Below, in pieces: positions 48,817-57,944 of a stretch of DNA of 64,000 nucleotides; the first letter of the stretch is position 1, and the number at the start of each line of letters is the position of its first letter. A program made the translations under genes and the position numbers. The notes beneath the pieces are model-generated. The model had not been told where the DNA came from and ran no database searches. It saw only the letters and a program-made list of their open reading frames with translations. Origin of the DNA: Mycobacterium mantenii (GTDB taxonomy: Bacteria; Actinomycetota; Actinomycetes; Mycobacteriales; Mycobacteriaceae). The DNA is taken from NCBI RefSeq assembly GCF_010731775.1, contig NZ_AP022590.1, positions 3,038,001-3,102,000 on the forward strand, written 5' to 3'.

Positions 48817-48965
48817 CACTACTTGGAGCGCTGTTTTCAGCCGTTCGGTCACTGCTCTCACTCGTATCAGTAACGACTTCATAAATGCCACACGTGTCAC
48901 TTGAGTCCCATCTGCATCAAAGTAACTTCAGCGCCGGACCTGCAATCGATCAAACAGGGAGAGTC

Positions 48966-49712
48966 ATGCCAACCATCTGGACTTACATGCGTGCAGCCGC
49001 CGTCGTGGTCGGTTCGTCCGCAGCGCTATTGACGGGCGGAATCGCCCACGCCGACCCCGTGCCGGCCCCGGCCGTGCCGAACATCCCGCAGCAGCTGATC
49101 AGTTCGGCGGCCAACGCACCGCAAATCCTGCAGAACCTCGCGACCGCGCTCGGCGCCACGCCGCCGGCGGCTCCGGCCACTCCCGGGATCAGCTTCCCGG
49201 GTGTTCCGGCGGCCACCTCGCCGGCGACCGCGGCAGCTCCGGCGGCGGGTCTTCCGTCGATTCCCGGCCTGACCGCGCCGACCACCCCCGGGGCCCCGGC
49301 GGCGGCCAACCCCTTCGTTCCGGGGCTGGCACAGTCGGCGACCCCCGCCGCGCCGTCGACGGCGACCGGCGGCATTCCGGCGATGATCCAGGGCCTGACG
49401 GGTGCGCAGCCGGCGGCTGCGGGTCCCGCCGCTCCGGCCGCTCCGTCGATCCCGGGTCTGCCGATCCCGGGGCTGTCCACACCGGCGGCACCGGCCACGC
49501 CGCCCGCTCCGCAGATTCCGCAGGCGCAGGTCAACATGCCGGCGATGCCGGCCGGCCTGCCGGTCAGTGTGCCTCCGAAAGTGACGCTCCCGCAGGATCT
49601 GCCGGCGCTCGCTTCGGGGCAGGCTCCGGCCGCACCCGCGGCACCGGCGGCACCCGCACCGGCGGCCAGCCCCGCCGGACCGGCAGCACCGCTGCTGGCC
49701 GCCCTGCCCTGA
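48966..49712 (+). CDS. secreted Ala/Pro-rich protein (Rv1158c-like)
   Basis: 248 residues. A signal peptide ends near GGIAHADPVPAP. The mature part is almost wholly Ala-Pro-Gly with recurrent hydrophobic units of the type PGLPIPGL and PSIPGL, so it is probably extended and exported to the envelope or medium. A short ordered N-terminal segment (NIPQQLISSAANAPQILQNL) and a central VSVPPKVTLPQDLP are the only non-repetitive parts. Function unknown. It precedes a similar protein on the same strand, 46 bp downstream. Confidence 0.85.
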   Translation: MPTIWTYMRAAAVVVGSSAALLTGGIAHADPVPAPAVPNIPQQLISSAANAPQILQNLATALGATPPAAPATPGISFPGVPAATSPATAAAPAAGLPSIPGLTAPTTPGAPAAANPFVPGLAQSATPAAPSTATGGIPAMIQGLTGAQPAAAGPAAPAAPSIPGLPIPGLSTPAAPATPPAPQIPQAQVNMPAMPAGLPVSVPPKVTLPQDLPALASGQAPAAPAAPAAPAPAASPAGPAAPLLAALP

Positions 49713-49758
49713 TCAGTCTCGTAAACGGCTAAACCACTTCTGAGAACCGGAGGACACC

Positions 49759-50949
49759 GTGGCAACCACTTGGAATCTGTCCAAAGGTTTGGCCGCAGTC
49801 GTCACGGCATCGGCTGTCGCGTTCGGGCTCTGCCCGAACGCGACAGCCGACCCGGCGGCGCCGCAGCCGATACCGCAACCGAATGCGGCCCAAGGGCTGC
49901 CGGGTCTGCCTGCCTTGTCGCAGCTGAGCCCGCTCATCCAGCAGGCGGCCACCGACCCACAGCAAGCGACCCAGCTGCTGATGGCCGCGGCACAAGCCTT
50001 CGCCCACAACCCGAGCACGCCCAACGAGTCGAAAAACGTTGCGGCGGCGGTCAATCAGTTCGTCGCGGAGCCCGCTGCGCCGGTGCAACACGTGCCCGCG
50101 GCGGGGGTAGAACCCGGTTTGCAGGCTCACCTGCCGGCCGGCATCGACCCGGCGCACGCGGCCGGCCCGGCACCCGAGGCGGCACCAGCACCCGCTGCGG
50201 CACCAGCACCCGCGGCCGCTCCCGCACCCGCTGCGGCCCCGGCGCCCGCGCCAGCCGCGGCACCAGCACCCGCGGCGGCCCCGGCGCCCGAGGCGCACCT
50301 GCCGGCCGGCATCGACCCGGCGCACGCGGCCGGTCCGGCACCCGCTGCGGCACCCGTCGCACCGGGGCCTGCCCAACCGGCCAGCGTGCCCGTCGCGGCG
50401 CCCGTCCCGGCACCACCGGCACCCGCCGCGGCACCACCGGCGGCCCCTCCCGCACCGGAAGCCGCACCGGCGCCCGCACCGGCACCCGCACCGGCGCCAG
50501 ACGCCGCCCCCGCGGCGGCGGCCCCGGGGTTCGGGCCTGACGCTCCGCCCACGCAGGACTTCATGTACCCCTCGATCGGCACCAATTGCCTGGCCGACGG
50601 CACCAGCGCGATCGCCACCGCGCTCTCGGTGGCGGGGCCGGCGAAGATTCCGACTCCCGGGCCCGGCCCCGGGCAGACCGCCTACGTGTTCACCGCGGTC
50701 GGCACACCCGGTCCCGCCGAGGTGCAGAAGCTGCCCCTCAACGTCACGTGGGTGAACCTGACCACGGGCAAGTCGGGGACGGTCGCGCTCAAGCCGCGCA
50801 CCGATATCAATGGCGACGGGCCCACGACGCTGACCGCGATCGCCGACACGGGTTCGGGCAGCATCATGTCGACGATCTTCGGGCAGGTCACCACCAAAGA
50901 AAAGCAGTGCCAGTTCATGCCGACGATCGGATCGACGGTGGTGCCGTAA
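49759..50949 (+). CDS. secreted Ala/Pro-rich protein with C-terminal domain (Rv1157c-like)
   Basis: 396 residues from a GTG with GGAGG upstream. Signal peptide cleavage is likely after NATADP. Residues about 130-255 are an (AP)n spacer containing two copies of HLPAGIDPAHAAGPAP. The C-terminal 140 residues form a non-repetitive domain (FGPDAPPTQDFMYPSIGTNC, two Cys, about 255-396) that is probably the functional part held away from the wall by the spacer. Function unknown. It is likely co-transcribed with the gene upstream and followed by a hairpin. Confidence 0.85.
   Translation: MATTWNLSKGLAAVVTASAVAFGLCPNATADPAAPQPIPQPNAAQGLPGLPALSQLSPLIQQAATDPQQATQLLMAAAQAFAHNPSTPNESKNVAAAVNQFVAEPAAPVQHVPAAGVEPGLQAHLPAGIDPAHAAGPAPEAAPAPAAAPAPAAAPAPAAAPAPAPAAAPAPAAAPAPEAHLPAGIDPAHAAGPAPAAAPVAPGPAQPASVPVAAPVPAPPAPAAAPPAAPPAPEAAPAPAPAPAPAPDAAPAAAAPGFGPDAPPTQDFMYPSIGTNCLADGTSAIATALSVAGPAKIPTPGPGPGQTAYVFTAVGTPGPAEVQKLPLNVTWVNLTTGKSGTVALKPRTDINGDGPTTLTAIADTGSGSIMSTIFGQVTTKEKQCQFMPTIGSTVVP
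50128..50343 (+). repeat. in-frame duplication inside the Ala/Pro-rich gene
   Basis: Positions 50128-50175 recur at 50296-50343 with one silent difference in 48 bases, 168 bp (56 codons) apart, each encoding HLPAGIDPAHAAGPAP. The near-identity at DNA level shows a recent duplication. Confidence 0.85.
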
Positions 50950-50974
50950 GAGACCGGCGCCGCCACCATCTCCC

Positions 50975-51013
50975 GCGAACGCGCGTGTCCCCGACCGGGG
51001 CACGCGCGTTCGC
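50975..51013. terminator. hairpin after the Rv1157c-like gene
   Basis: GCGAACGCGCGTG pairs with CACGCGCGTTCGC (13 bp), and after a 1-nt bulge CCCC pairs with GGGG around a 4-nt loop. It sits between the stops of converging genes at 50949 and 51016 and has no T-run. It probably serves both directions. Confidence 0.7.
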
Positions 51014-51015
51014 TG

Positions 51016-51162
51016 CTAGTACGCCATGAACAGGATAGCGTCGCGGTCGTACTCGAGGCCAGGATGATCGCTGGCAAGGTGAGCCTGGGTCAGCTCGACC
51101 AGTTCGTCCTCGTCCTTGCCGACGATTGCTTCCCCGCACGGACACGTTATGTGTGTCTTCAC
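51016..51162 (-). CDS. DUF1059-type small protein
   Basis: 48 residues from a GTG preceded by GAAGGAAGGG. It begins KTHITCPCGEAIVGKDEDEL and continues with HLASDHPGLEYDRDAILFMA. The CPCG pair plus a downstream H-x3-H pattern suggest a small metal site, as in the DUF1059 family. Function unknown. It starts 38 bp downstream of the HhH-GPD gene stop on the same strand, so it is probably the second gene of that transcript. Confidence 0.8.
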   Translation of the reverse strand: MKTHITCPCGEAIVGKDEDELVELTQAHLASDHPGLEYDRDAILFMAY

Positions 51163-51199
51163 GTTGCCGCCCTTCCTTCTTTGACCCACTTTGGACCCA

Positions 51200-51772
51200 C
51201 TACTTCGCGGCTTTGGCTGCCGCTTTCATCTGCTTCTTGTAAGAACGCACCGCGCCCATCGATTGGGCGTCGACGATGTCGGCGACGGAGATGTGCGTGC
51301 CGGGTTTGCCGAATTGCCCGGCCGCCGCGCGCCAGCCTTTGACGTCGACGCCGTACTGCTTGCCCAGCAGCGCCAGGAAGATTTGCGCCTTGACTTCGCC
51401 GAAACCGGGCAGGCCCTTGATTCGCCGCAGCAGCTCCTCGCCGTCGGGGTCGCCCGCGGTCCACAATCCGGCGGCATCGCCGTCATAACGATCCACGATG
51501 ATCTGGGCCAGGGTCTGGATACGTTTGGCCATCGATCCCGGGAACCGGTGTATCGCAGGCTTTTCCGAGCACAGCGCGGCGAACTTGTCGGGGTCGTACT
51601 CGGCGATTTCATGAGCGCCGAAGCTGCCCATCCGGTCGGCGATCTTCTTCGGGCCCGCGAACGCGGTTTCGAAGGGCACCTGCTGATCCAGCACCATCCC
51701 GATGACCAGGGCCAACGGATCCTCATCCAGCAGCGCGTCGGCCTCGGGATCTTGAGCCAGCCAAAGTTTCAT
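51200..51772 (-). CDS. HhH-GPD-type DNA glycosylase-like protein (Rv1156-like)
   Basis: 190 residues. The hairpin-helix-hairpin is IKGLPGFGEVKAQIFLALLG (about 118-137), inside an HhH-GPD fold that begins ALVIGMVLDQQVPFETAFAG. The catalytic Asp/Lys pair of base-excision glycosylases is not obvious, so activity is uncertain. The last 20 residues are Lys/Ala-rich and may contact DNA. Confidence 0.82.
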   Translation of the reverse strand: MKLWLAQDPEADALLDEDPLALVIGMVLDQQVPFETAFAGPKKIADRMGSFGAHEIAEYDPDKFAALCSEKPAIHRFPGSMAKRIQTLAQIIVDRYDGDAAGLWTAGDPDGEELLRRIKGLPGFGEVKAQIFLALLGKQYGVDVKGWRAAAGQFGKPGTHISVADIVDAQSMGAVRSYKKQMKAAAKAAK

Positions 51773-51860
51773 CCGTCAACGACCTTCCTTCCGCTGAACA
51801 CCCTAAGACCGATGAGCCGTTGTTGGGAGACTACTCACCTAACCACCGAGTTATCGTGAC

Positions 51861-52394
51861 GTGGTGCTGGATGAGGCCCGGTTGGCGCTGATGCTGGACC
51901 GCGATGAACTGCATGCGCTCGTCACCTCCTACTGCCGGGCCGTCGACCGCGCCGATTATGAAGGCCTCCGCGACCTGTACCACCCCGACGCGACCGACTC
52001 GCACGGCTCGTTCTCGACGGGGGGCGTCGAACAATTCATCGCACAATTACGGGCCGCGGAGCCGTATGTGCGTGTCTCCCAACACAACATCACCACGACG
52101 AACTTCGTGGTCGACGGCGACACGGCGCGCGGCGAGATCTACTGCCTGGTGTTCCACACCTTCGCCGGCCCCGAGCACGACATCGACGTCATCATCGGCG
52201 GGCGCTACCTCGACACGTACGCTCGACACGACGGCCGCTGGAAATTCAGTCAACGCACCATCGTGGCCGACTGGGCGTACCAGAACGACCCATCCCAAGT
52301 GAACTTCGGGCACCCGAGCACCCGGGGAAGCCTGCGCGGCCAACCGGGCCAAGCCGACCCGTCGATCGGCCTGTTCACACCGCCCCGCGACTGA
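51861..52394 (+). CDS. SnoaL-like (NTF2-fold) protein
   Basis: 177 residues with the SnoaL_4 pattern ALVTSYCRAVDRADYEGLRD, YHPDATDSHGSF and GGRYLDTYARHDGRWKFSQR. Such cone-shaped proteins include hydratases, isomerases and ring-hydroxylase partners; the substrate is not evident. TATCGT at 51852-51857 lies 6 nt before a second GTG (51864), which may be the real, leaderless start. It is divergent from the HhH-GPD gene. Confidence 0.8.
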   Translation: MVLDEARLALMLDRDELHALVTSYCRAVDRADYEGLRDLYHPDATDSHGSFSTGGVEQFIAQLRAAEPYVRVSQHNITTTNFVVDGDTARGEIYCLVFHTFAGPEHDIDVIIGGRYLDTYARHDGRWKFSQRTIVADWAYQNDPSQVNFGHPSTRGSLRGQPGQADPSIGLFTPPRD

Positions 52395-52404
52395 ATCTGG
52401 TCAA

Positions 52405-52629
52405 TCAGCCGCTCTTGCGGCGGAATTCGCGGCGGCTTCCCGCCGCGCCGTGCGCCCGCGCCTGCTTGCCGGCGCCGTCCTTATGGTCGGACCCGCTCGA
52501 GGATTTCGCCATCTTGCGGTCCAGGGCTTCGCGGAATTTGCGCTTGGTGTCGTCGTCCGACCCGGAAGGTCCAGCAGCCCCCGAAGGCTCCGACGACTTG
52601 GAACCCTGCCGGGCATTCGATTCAGCCAT
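52405..52629 (-). CDS. small basic, disordered protein (DUF5302-type)
   Basis: 74 residues, dominated by Ser, Lys, Arg, Gly and Asp, with a single helical core (DDDTKRKFREALDRKMAKSS) and no hydrophobic core. It fits the DUF5302 actinobacterial family. Function unknown. It lies between the PNPOx-type gene and the SnoaL gene. Confidence 0.75.
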   Translation of the reverse strand: MAESNARQGSKSSEPSGAAGPSGSDDDTKRKFREALDRKMAKSSSGSDHKDGAGKQARAHGAAGSRREFRRKSG

Positions 52630-52679
52630 ACGGGGCAGCCTAGCCCGGGTTTGCCGAAACGGTCCGGAATGCGGCGCGG

Positions 52680-53132
<453 letters not shown>

Positions 53133-53187
53133 CTACGTCGGACGGCCCGGGATCGTGGTTGTCCGGCCGACCTGGTGGAATCGGGGC

Positions 53188-53709
53188 ATGACGAAGTACG
53201 CGGCGTTTCTGCGTGGCGTCAACGTCGGGGGCGTCAACCTCAAAATGACCCAGGTCGCGGCCGCGCTGACCGACGCGGGCTTCACCCAGGTACGGACCAT
53301 CCTGGCCACCGGCAACGTGCTGCTGGAGTCGTCTGCCGGCGTGGCGTCGGTGCGCAAAAAAGCCGAGGCCGCGTTGCGTGACCGGTTCGGTTACGACGCG
53401 TGGGTGCTGGCCTATGACATCGACACCGTGCGCGCCGTCGTCGATGCCTATCCCTTCGAGCGCGAGGTCGACGGCTATCAGTCTTACGTCACGTTCGTCG
53501 CCGACGCGGCCGTGCTCGACGAGTTGGCCGCGCTGGACAAGGACGCGGGCCCCGACGAGAAGATCCGCCGCGGGGACGGCGTGATCTATTGGCAGGTCCC
53601 CAAGGGCAGCACGCTGGACAGCAGCATCGGCAAGACAATGGGTAAGCCGCGGTACAAGTCGTCGACCACGACCCGCAACCTGCGCACCCTGGACAAGGTG
53701 CTGCGCTGA
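53188..53709 (+). CDS. DUF1697 protein
   Basis: 173 residues. The family N-terminus KYAAFLRGVNVGGVNLKMTQ and the C-terminal SSIGKTMGKPRYKSSTTTRN are diagnostic. The fold is a tandem ferredoxin-like structure. Function unknown. It is divergent from the PNPOx gene, with 64 bp between them. Confidence 0.88.
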   Translation: MTKYAAFLRGVNVGGVNLKMTQVAAALTDAGFTQVRTILATGNVLLESSAGVASVRKKAEAALRDRFGYDAWVLAYDIDTVRAVVDAYPFEREVDGYQSYVTFVADAAVLDELAALDKDAGPDEKIRRGDGVIYWQVPKGSTLDSSIGKTMGKPRYKSSTTTRNLRTLDKVLR

Positions 53710-53762
53710 GCCGTCGGGCTGCCAGACCGTCTGTGCACCAAGAGTTTTCGACGGCCGGCTCA
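53707..53762. terminator. inverted repeat holding both stops of converging genes
   Basis: TGAGCC at the DUF1697 stop pairs with GGCTCA at the GntR stop, and GTCG with CGAC next to it (with a small bulge). The loop is long (about 30 nt), so this is a weak candidate. Confidence 0.3.
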
Positions 53763-54125
53763 GTCGTCGGGAACGGCTTCGATGTAGCGCGCGGCATCGG
53801 CCTTGTCCAAGCCCAGTCCGCGCGCAACCCGGACGTACTCCCGTGCCGCGGCCGCCATGGCGGCGTCGGTCGGGTCGTAGCGGGCGATGAAAGTGCCGAA
53901 GCGGCCCCGGGTTTCGATGATCGCGGAGGTCTCGAGCTCACGGTAGGCGCGTGCCACCGTGTTGACGGCGACGCCGAGCTGACCGGCCAGATCCCGCACG
54001 GTGGGCAGGCGGGTGCCGGGCGGCAACGCGCCCTCCCGGACTCCGTCGATGACCTGCGTCCTGAGCTGGTCGAACAACGGCTTTCCCGCCTTCATGTCGA
54101 CCTTCAACCAGTCACCGAGCTCCAC
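53760..54125 (-). CDS. GntR-family regulator, YtrA type (Rv1152-like)
   Basis: 121 residues from a GTG ([20 protein letters not shown]). It is a winged helix ([20 protein letters not shown], about residues 41-60) plus a short dimerisation tail, with no ligand domain, so it is the YtrA subfamily. Length equals M. tuberculosis Rv1152, reported to influence vancomycin susceptibility. Its start is 37 bp from the divergent sirtuin gene, which may be a target. Confidence 0.9.
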   Translation of the reverse strand: MELGDWLKVDMKAGKPLFDQLRTQVIDGVREGALPPGTRLPTVRDLAGQLGVAVNTVARAYRELETSAIIETRGRFGTFIARYDPTDAAMAAAAREYVRVARGLGLDKADAARYIEAVPDD

Positions 54126-54162
54126 CCGTCCAGTATCCCCCACCCGCGGCTATCTTGGTGAG

Positions 54163-54876
54163 ATGCGAGTAGCGGTGCTCAGCGGCGCGGGGATCTCCGC
54201 GGAGAGCGGTGTGCCGACCTTCCGCGACGACAAGAACGGATTGTGGGCCCGCTTCGATCCATACGAGTTGTCCAGCACCCAGGGATGGCGCGACAACCCG
54301 CAGCGGGTGTGGGGCTGGTATTTGTGGCGCCATTATCTGGTCGCCGATGTCCAACCGAATGCGGGTCATCGCGCCATCGCGGCCTGGCAAGACGATGCCC
54401 AGGTCAGCGTCATCACCCAGAACGTCGACGACCTGCACGAGCGCGCGGGCAGCCAGTCGGTTCACCATCTGCACGGCAGCCTGTTCGAATTCTGTTGTGC
54501 GCGTTGCGGTACGCACTATTCCGGCGCACTGCCCGCGATGTCCGAACCGGCGCTGGAGGTGGAGCCGCCGCTATGTCACTGCGGGGGGCTGATCCGACCC
54601 GACATCGTGTGGTTCGGCGAACAGCTGCCCGACGAACCGTGGCAACGCGCCGTCGAAGCGACCGAGGCCGCCGACGTGATGGTGGTGGTGGGCACCTCGG
54701 CGATCGTCTATCCGGCGGCCGGGCTGGCCGAGCTGGCGCTGTCCCGCGGGACCGCCGTCATCGAGGTCAATCCCGAAGTCACGCCGCTATCCCGCAGCGC
54801 CACGATCAGCATGCGCCAGACGGCGAGCCAGGCCCTGCCCGGACTGCTGGAGCGGCTACCGGCGCTGCTGAGCTGA
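54163..54876 (+). CDS. cobB: NAD-dependent protein deacylase (sirtuin, Rv1151c-like)
   Basis: 237 residues. NAD-binding [15 protein letters not shown], catalytic core [12 protein letters not shown] with HHLHGS, a zinc ribbon (CARC and CHCGG) and [13 protein letters not shown]. The Tyr and Arg of the class III sequence [13 protein letters not shown] suggest acyl-lysine (for example succinyl) as well as acetyl-lysine removal. It reverses lysine acylation of metabolic enzymes such as acyl-CoA ligases. GGTGAG precedes the ATG. Confidence 0.95.
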   Translation: MRVAVLSGAGISAESGVPTFRDDKNGLWARFDPYELSSTQGWRDNPQRVWGWYLWRHYLVADVQPNAGHRAIAAWQDDAQVSVITQNVDDLHERAGSQSVHHLHGSLFEFCCARCGTHYSGALPAMSEPALEVEPPLCHCGGLIRPDIVWFGEQLPDEPWQRAVEATEAADVMVVVGTSAIVYPAAGLAELALSRGTAVIEVNPEVTPLSRSATISMRQTASQALPGLLERLPALLS

Positions 54877-54904
54877 CCGGGCCGACGGCTCAGGGCCAGC
54901 TCAG
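54868..54904. terminator. inverted repeat holding both stops of converging genes
   Basis: CTGAGCTG (54868-54875) pairs exactly with CAGCTCAG (54897-54904). The sirtuin stop overlaps the left arm and the methyltransferase stop lies in the right arm. Confidence 0.4.
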
Positions 54905-55530
54905 GGTCTGCGCGCGCGACCGAGCAAGAGCTCGGAGACCGGCATCGGCGCCCAGGCCGGCAAGGTGAATTCCCGTCGCGACGTGTCGACCTCGAATCCC
55001 GCCTCGACGATCGAGCGCTCGGTGTCGCGATGGGTGTGGCAGTTGCCGAACAGCCGCGGCCACACCGTCGCATCGGCGAAACGCTGAAGACGGCCGCGCG
55101 CACCGGCACTGGCGATGTGCTCGAGATAGCGCAGTTCCCCGCCCGGCCGCAGCAACGAGTACAGCCGCCGCAACACGGTGCCCGGGTCGCCCACCGAGCA
55201 CAACACCAGCGAGCACACCGCCGCGTCGAACAACTCCCCGTCGCCGAATGCTTCGGCCGTCTCGCCGGTCACGACGACCCGGACGGGCACCGCCTCCGCG
55301 GCGGCACGGGCCTGGGCCGCCAGCCGCGGTTCGGGTTCCGCCGCGACCACCTCGTCGACCGAGTCCGGGTAGTGGGAAAAGTTCGTGCCGATGCCCGCAC
55401 CGACTTCCAGCACCCGCCCGGACAGTCCGGCCAGGTTCTCCCGGCGAAGCGTCCGGATCGCCTCGGTTTCATGGGAGGCGACGATTGGCCAGATGCGCGC
55501 GAAGAAGGGGTTGTCGACCACCGTTGTCAT
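54901..55530 (-). CDS. class I SAM-dependent methyltransferase (Rv1147-like)
   Basis: 209 residues. The SAM motif I is VLEVGAGIGTNFSHYP, followed by EVVAAEPEPRLA, the acidic SAM-ribose contact, and LRPGGELRYLEHI. It is of the UbiE/phospholipid methyltransferase-like group. Substrate unknown. It lies 65 bp downstream of the MmpL gene on the same strand, so a lipid substrate is conceivable. Confidence 0.9.
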   Translation of the reverse strand: MTTVVDNPFFARIWPIVASHETEAIRTLRRENLAGLSGRVLEVGAGIGTNFSHYPDSVDEVVAAEPEPRLAAQARAAAEAVPVRVVVTGETAEAFGDGELFDAAVCSLVLCSVGDPGTVLRRLYSLLRPGGELRYLEHIASAGARGRLQRFADATVWPRLFGNCHTHRDTERSIVEAGFEVDTSRREFTLPAWAPMPVSELLLGRARRP

Positions 55531-55595
55531 GCGTATTGGAACCTTCCGACTCGAATGAGCCCCAGAATAGGGGCCCTGCGACAAGCTGGTCGGCG

Positions 55596-57944
55596 TTAAC
55601 CGATATTGGGCACGGGCTCGCCGACCACCGCCCCGGGGAGCTCGACGGGCTCCGCAACCGGCTCGAGGTCGTGGACGGCTTCTCCCGGCCCTCCCTCGCT
55701 GATGCCGAATCGGTCGTGCAGCCACGCCAGCGGCTGGGGCGCCCACCAATTCCACCGGCCCATCACATGCATGAAGGCCGGCACGACCACCATCCGCACC
55801 AGGGTGGCGTCGGCGAACACGGCGAGCGTCAGGCCGAGGCCGAACATCCGCATGAACGAGACGTGGGCGGCGATCAGCGCGGCGAACGACATCGACATCA
55901 CCAACGCGGCGGCGGTGATCACGCGACCGGTGCGGGCGACTCCGAGCGCCACGCTCTCGTCGTTGGCGGCGTGGGCTTGCTTCGGGGTCGGCTTCGCCGG
56001 CCGGGCGGCGCCGGACGCCAGCCAGTACTCGCGGATCCGGGAGAGCAGGAAGACCTCGTAGTCCATGGACAACCCGAACGCGATGCAGAACAGCAGCACC
56101 GGCATGTTGGCCACCAGCGTCCCGCTGGGCGTCGTGCCCAATGCACCGAGGTGGCCGTCCTGGAAGATCCACACCAGCGCGCCGAACGCCGCGGTCAACG
56201 AGAGGACGTTGCAGGCGAGCGCCTTGGCCGGCAGCAGCACGCTGCCGGTGAGCAGGAACAGCAGCACAAAGGTGATCGCTGCCATCAACCCGAGGACCAG
56301 CGGCAGCCGGTCGGTCACGGCGTCGACGCTGTCGCGGTTGACCTGCGCCACCCCGCCCATCTCGACGGATCGACCGCCGGGTCCGGGCACGTCGTGCAGC
56401 CGCTTGAGTTGGGTGTCGTTCGCGGTGGAGAACAGGGGCGCCGTGCTGCTGACGGTCAAAAAGGCGCTGCCGTCGTTCAATCCGGTGGCCCCGGCGGGCG
56501 GTCCCACCCGGTTGCCGGCGGTGAAGGTGCCGCCGGGCGCCGACACCGCCGATACGTCGGCAACGCGCGACAGATCGGCGGCGTACTTGTCGAGGTCGGC
56601 CGGCTTCAGACGGGCCGCATCGGGGATGACGATGGGCACCGACGTCGCCGAGTCGTGCGCGAAGTCGTTGCGCAATCGGTCGCCCACCTGATGCGCCGAC
56701 GCCGAACGTGGCAGCACCCGGTCGTCGGGGAAGCCCCACGCCACCCGCAGGAACGGATAGCCGAGCAGCAACAGCAGCGCGACGACGGTCAGGCCGATCG
56801 GTGCCCAGCGGCGCATCACCAACTTGGGCGACCGGTACCAGAACATCTGCTCGACGGGTTTGTGCGCGGGCTCCGGGCGCCTGAGCACCCGGCGCGCCAG
56901 CCGGCGCACATTCAGTGCATCCAGCCGGGATCCCAGCAGCACGATCGCGGCCGGGGTGATCACGATCGAGGCGATCGCGACGAAGGCGACGGTGGCCACG
57001 CCGGCGTAGGCGAAGGACTTGAGGAAGTACATGGGGAACGCCACCGTCGCCGACATGGACAACGCCACCGTGACCGCGGAGAACAGCACGGTGCGGCCGG
57101 AAGTGGCCATGGTTCGGATCAGTGCTTCGTCGCGGTCGTGGCCCTCGGCCAACTCGTCGCGATAGCGGCTGACGATCAGCAGGGTGTAGTCGATGGCCAG
57201 GGCCAGGCCCAGGGCGGTGCTCAGGTTGAGGGCGAAGATCGACACCTCGGTGGTGAAGGTGATCAGCCGCAACACCGTCATCGACCCGACGACGGCGAGG
57301 GCGCCCAGCGCCATCGGCAACGCCGCGGCCAGCAGCCCGCCGAACACCCAGATCAGCACCAGGAAGCTCAGCGGGAGCGCGATCATCTCCATCACCAGCA
57401 GGTCGGCCTGGTTCTGCGTATTGATCTGCGCGTACTGCATCGCCGCACCGCCGGCGCGGACGGTGACACCGTCACGGTCGTGGATGAACTGGTCGGCCAG
57501 GGTCTGGGCGTTGTTCTGGACGTAGTTTTCGCCGCCCTTGACGTTGACCACGATGAGCCCCGTCTTGCCGTCGCGGCTGACCATGTCTTCCGGCGACCCC
57601 GGCGCGGCGGAGACCGGTCGGGTCCACGGCGAGGAGACGTTGTAGACCAACGGCGACCGTTGCAGCTGGTCGACGAGGTCGGTGCCCACCTTGCGGGCCT
57701 GCGCGCTGTTGGTGCCCCCGGGGGCGGTCACCAGGATCAGCATCTGCTGGCCGCTCTGCCCGAACTTGTCCGTCAACACACCGATGGCGCGCGCCGACTC
57801 CGAGTCCGGGTCCTGGAAACCGCCCGGCGACAGGCTCTTGGCGACGGGGATGCCGAAGACGGCGGCGGCGATGAAAACCAGGACACCTGTCGCGATAATG
57901 CGGCGGGGCGCCCTGATGGCGATTCGGGCGATTCTTTGCAGCAT
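55596..57944 (-). CDS. mmpL13: MmpL-family transporter, MmpL13-like, intact
   Basis: 782 residues from an ATG with GAAGGG upstream. It is an RND-type envelope transporter with about 12 membrane helices in two MMPL repeats, two large periplasmic loops, and the family signature GLALAIDYTLLIVSRYRDEL in the first half and FGLSMDYEVFLLSRIREY in the second. The Asp-Tyr pairs in these helices carry protons. In M. tuberculosis H37Rv the homologue is split in two (mmpL13a/b); here it is one reading frame. The cargo is unknown; a methyltransferase gene follows. Confidence 0.93.
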   Translation of the reverse strand: MLQRIARIAIRAPRRIIATGVLVFIAAAVFGIPVAKSLSPGGFQDPDSESARAIGVLTDKFGQSGQQMLILVTAPGGTNSAQARKVGTDLVDQLQRSPLVYNVSSPWTRPVSAAPGSPEDMVSRDGKTGLIVVNVKGGENYVQNNAQTLADQFIHDRDGVTVRAGGAAMQYAQINTQNQADLLVMEMIALPLSFLVLIWVFGGLLAAALPMALGALAVVGSMTVLRLITFTTEVSIFALNLSTALGLALAIDYTLLIVSRYRDELAEGHDRDEALIRTMATSGRTVLFSAVTVALSMSATVAFPMYFLKSFAYAGVATVAFVAIASIVITPAAIVLLGSRLDALNVRRLARRVLRRPEPAHKPVEQMFWYRSPKLVMRRWAPIGLTVVALLLLLGYPFLRVAWGFPDDRVLPRSASAHQVGDRLRNDFAHDSATSVPIVIPDAARLKPADLDKYAADLSRVADVSAVSAPGGTFTAGNRVGPPAGATGLNDGSAFLTVSSTAPLFSTANDTQLKRLHDVPGPGGRSVEMGGVAQVNRDSVDAVTDRLPLVLGLMAAITFVLLFLLTGSVLLPAKALACNVLSLTAAFGALVWIFQDGHLGALGTTPSGTLVANMPVLLFCIAFGLSMDYEVFLLSRIREYWLASGAARPAKPTPKQAHAANDESVALGVARTGRVITAAALVMSMSFAALIAAHVSFMRMFGLGLTLAVFADATLVRMVVVPAFMHVMGRWNWWAPQPLAWLHDRFGISEGGPGEAVHDLEPVAEPVELPGAVVGEPVPNIG

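Noticed and set aside
51861..52394. Possibility that the SnoaL-like protein is a ring-hydroxylating dioxygenase beta subunit
   Set aside because: No alpha subunit or ferredoxin gene is nearby, and the sequence fits SnoaL_4 better.
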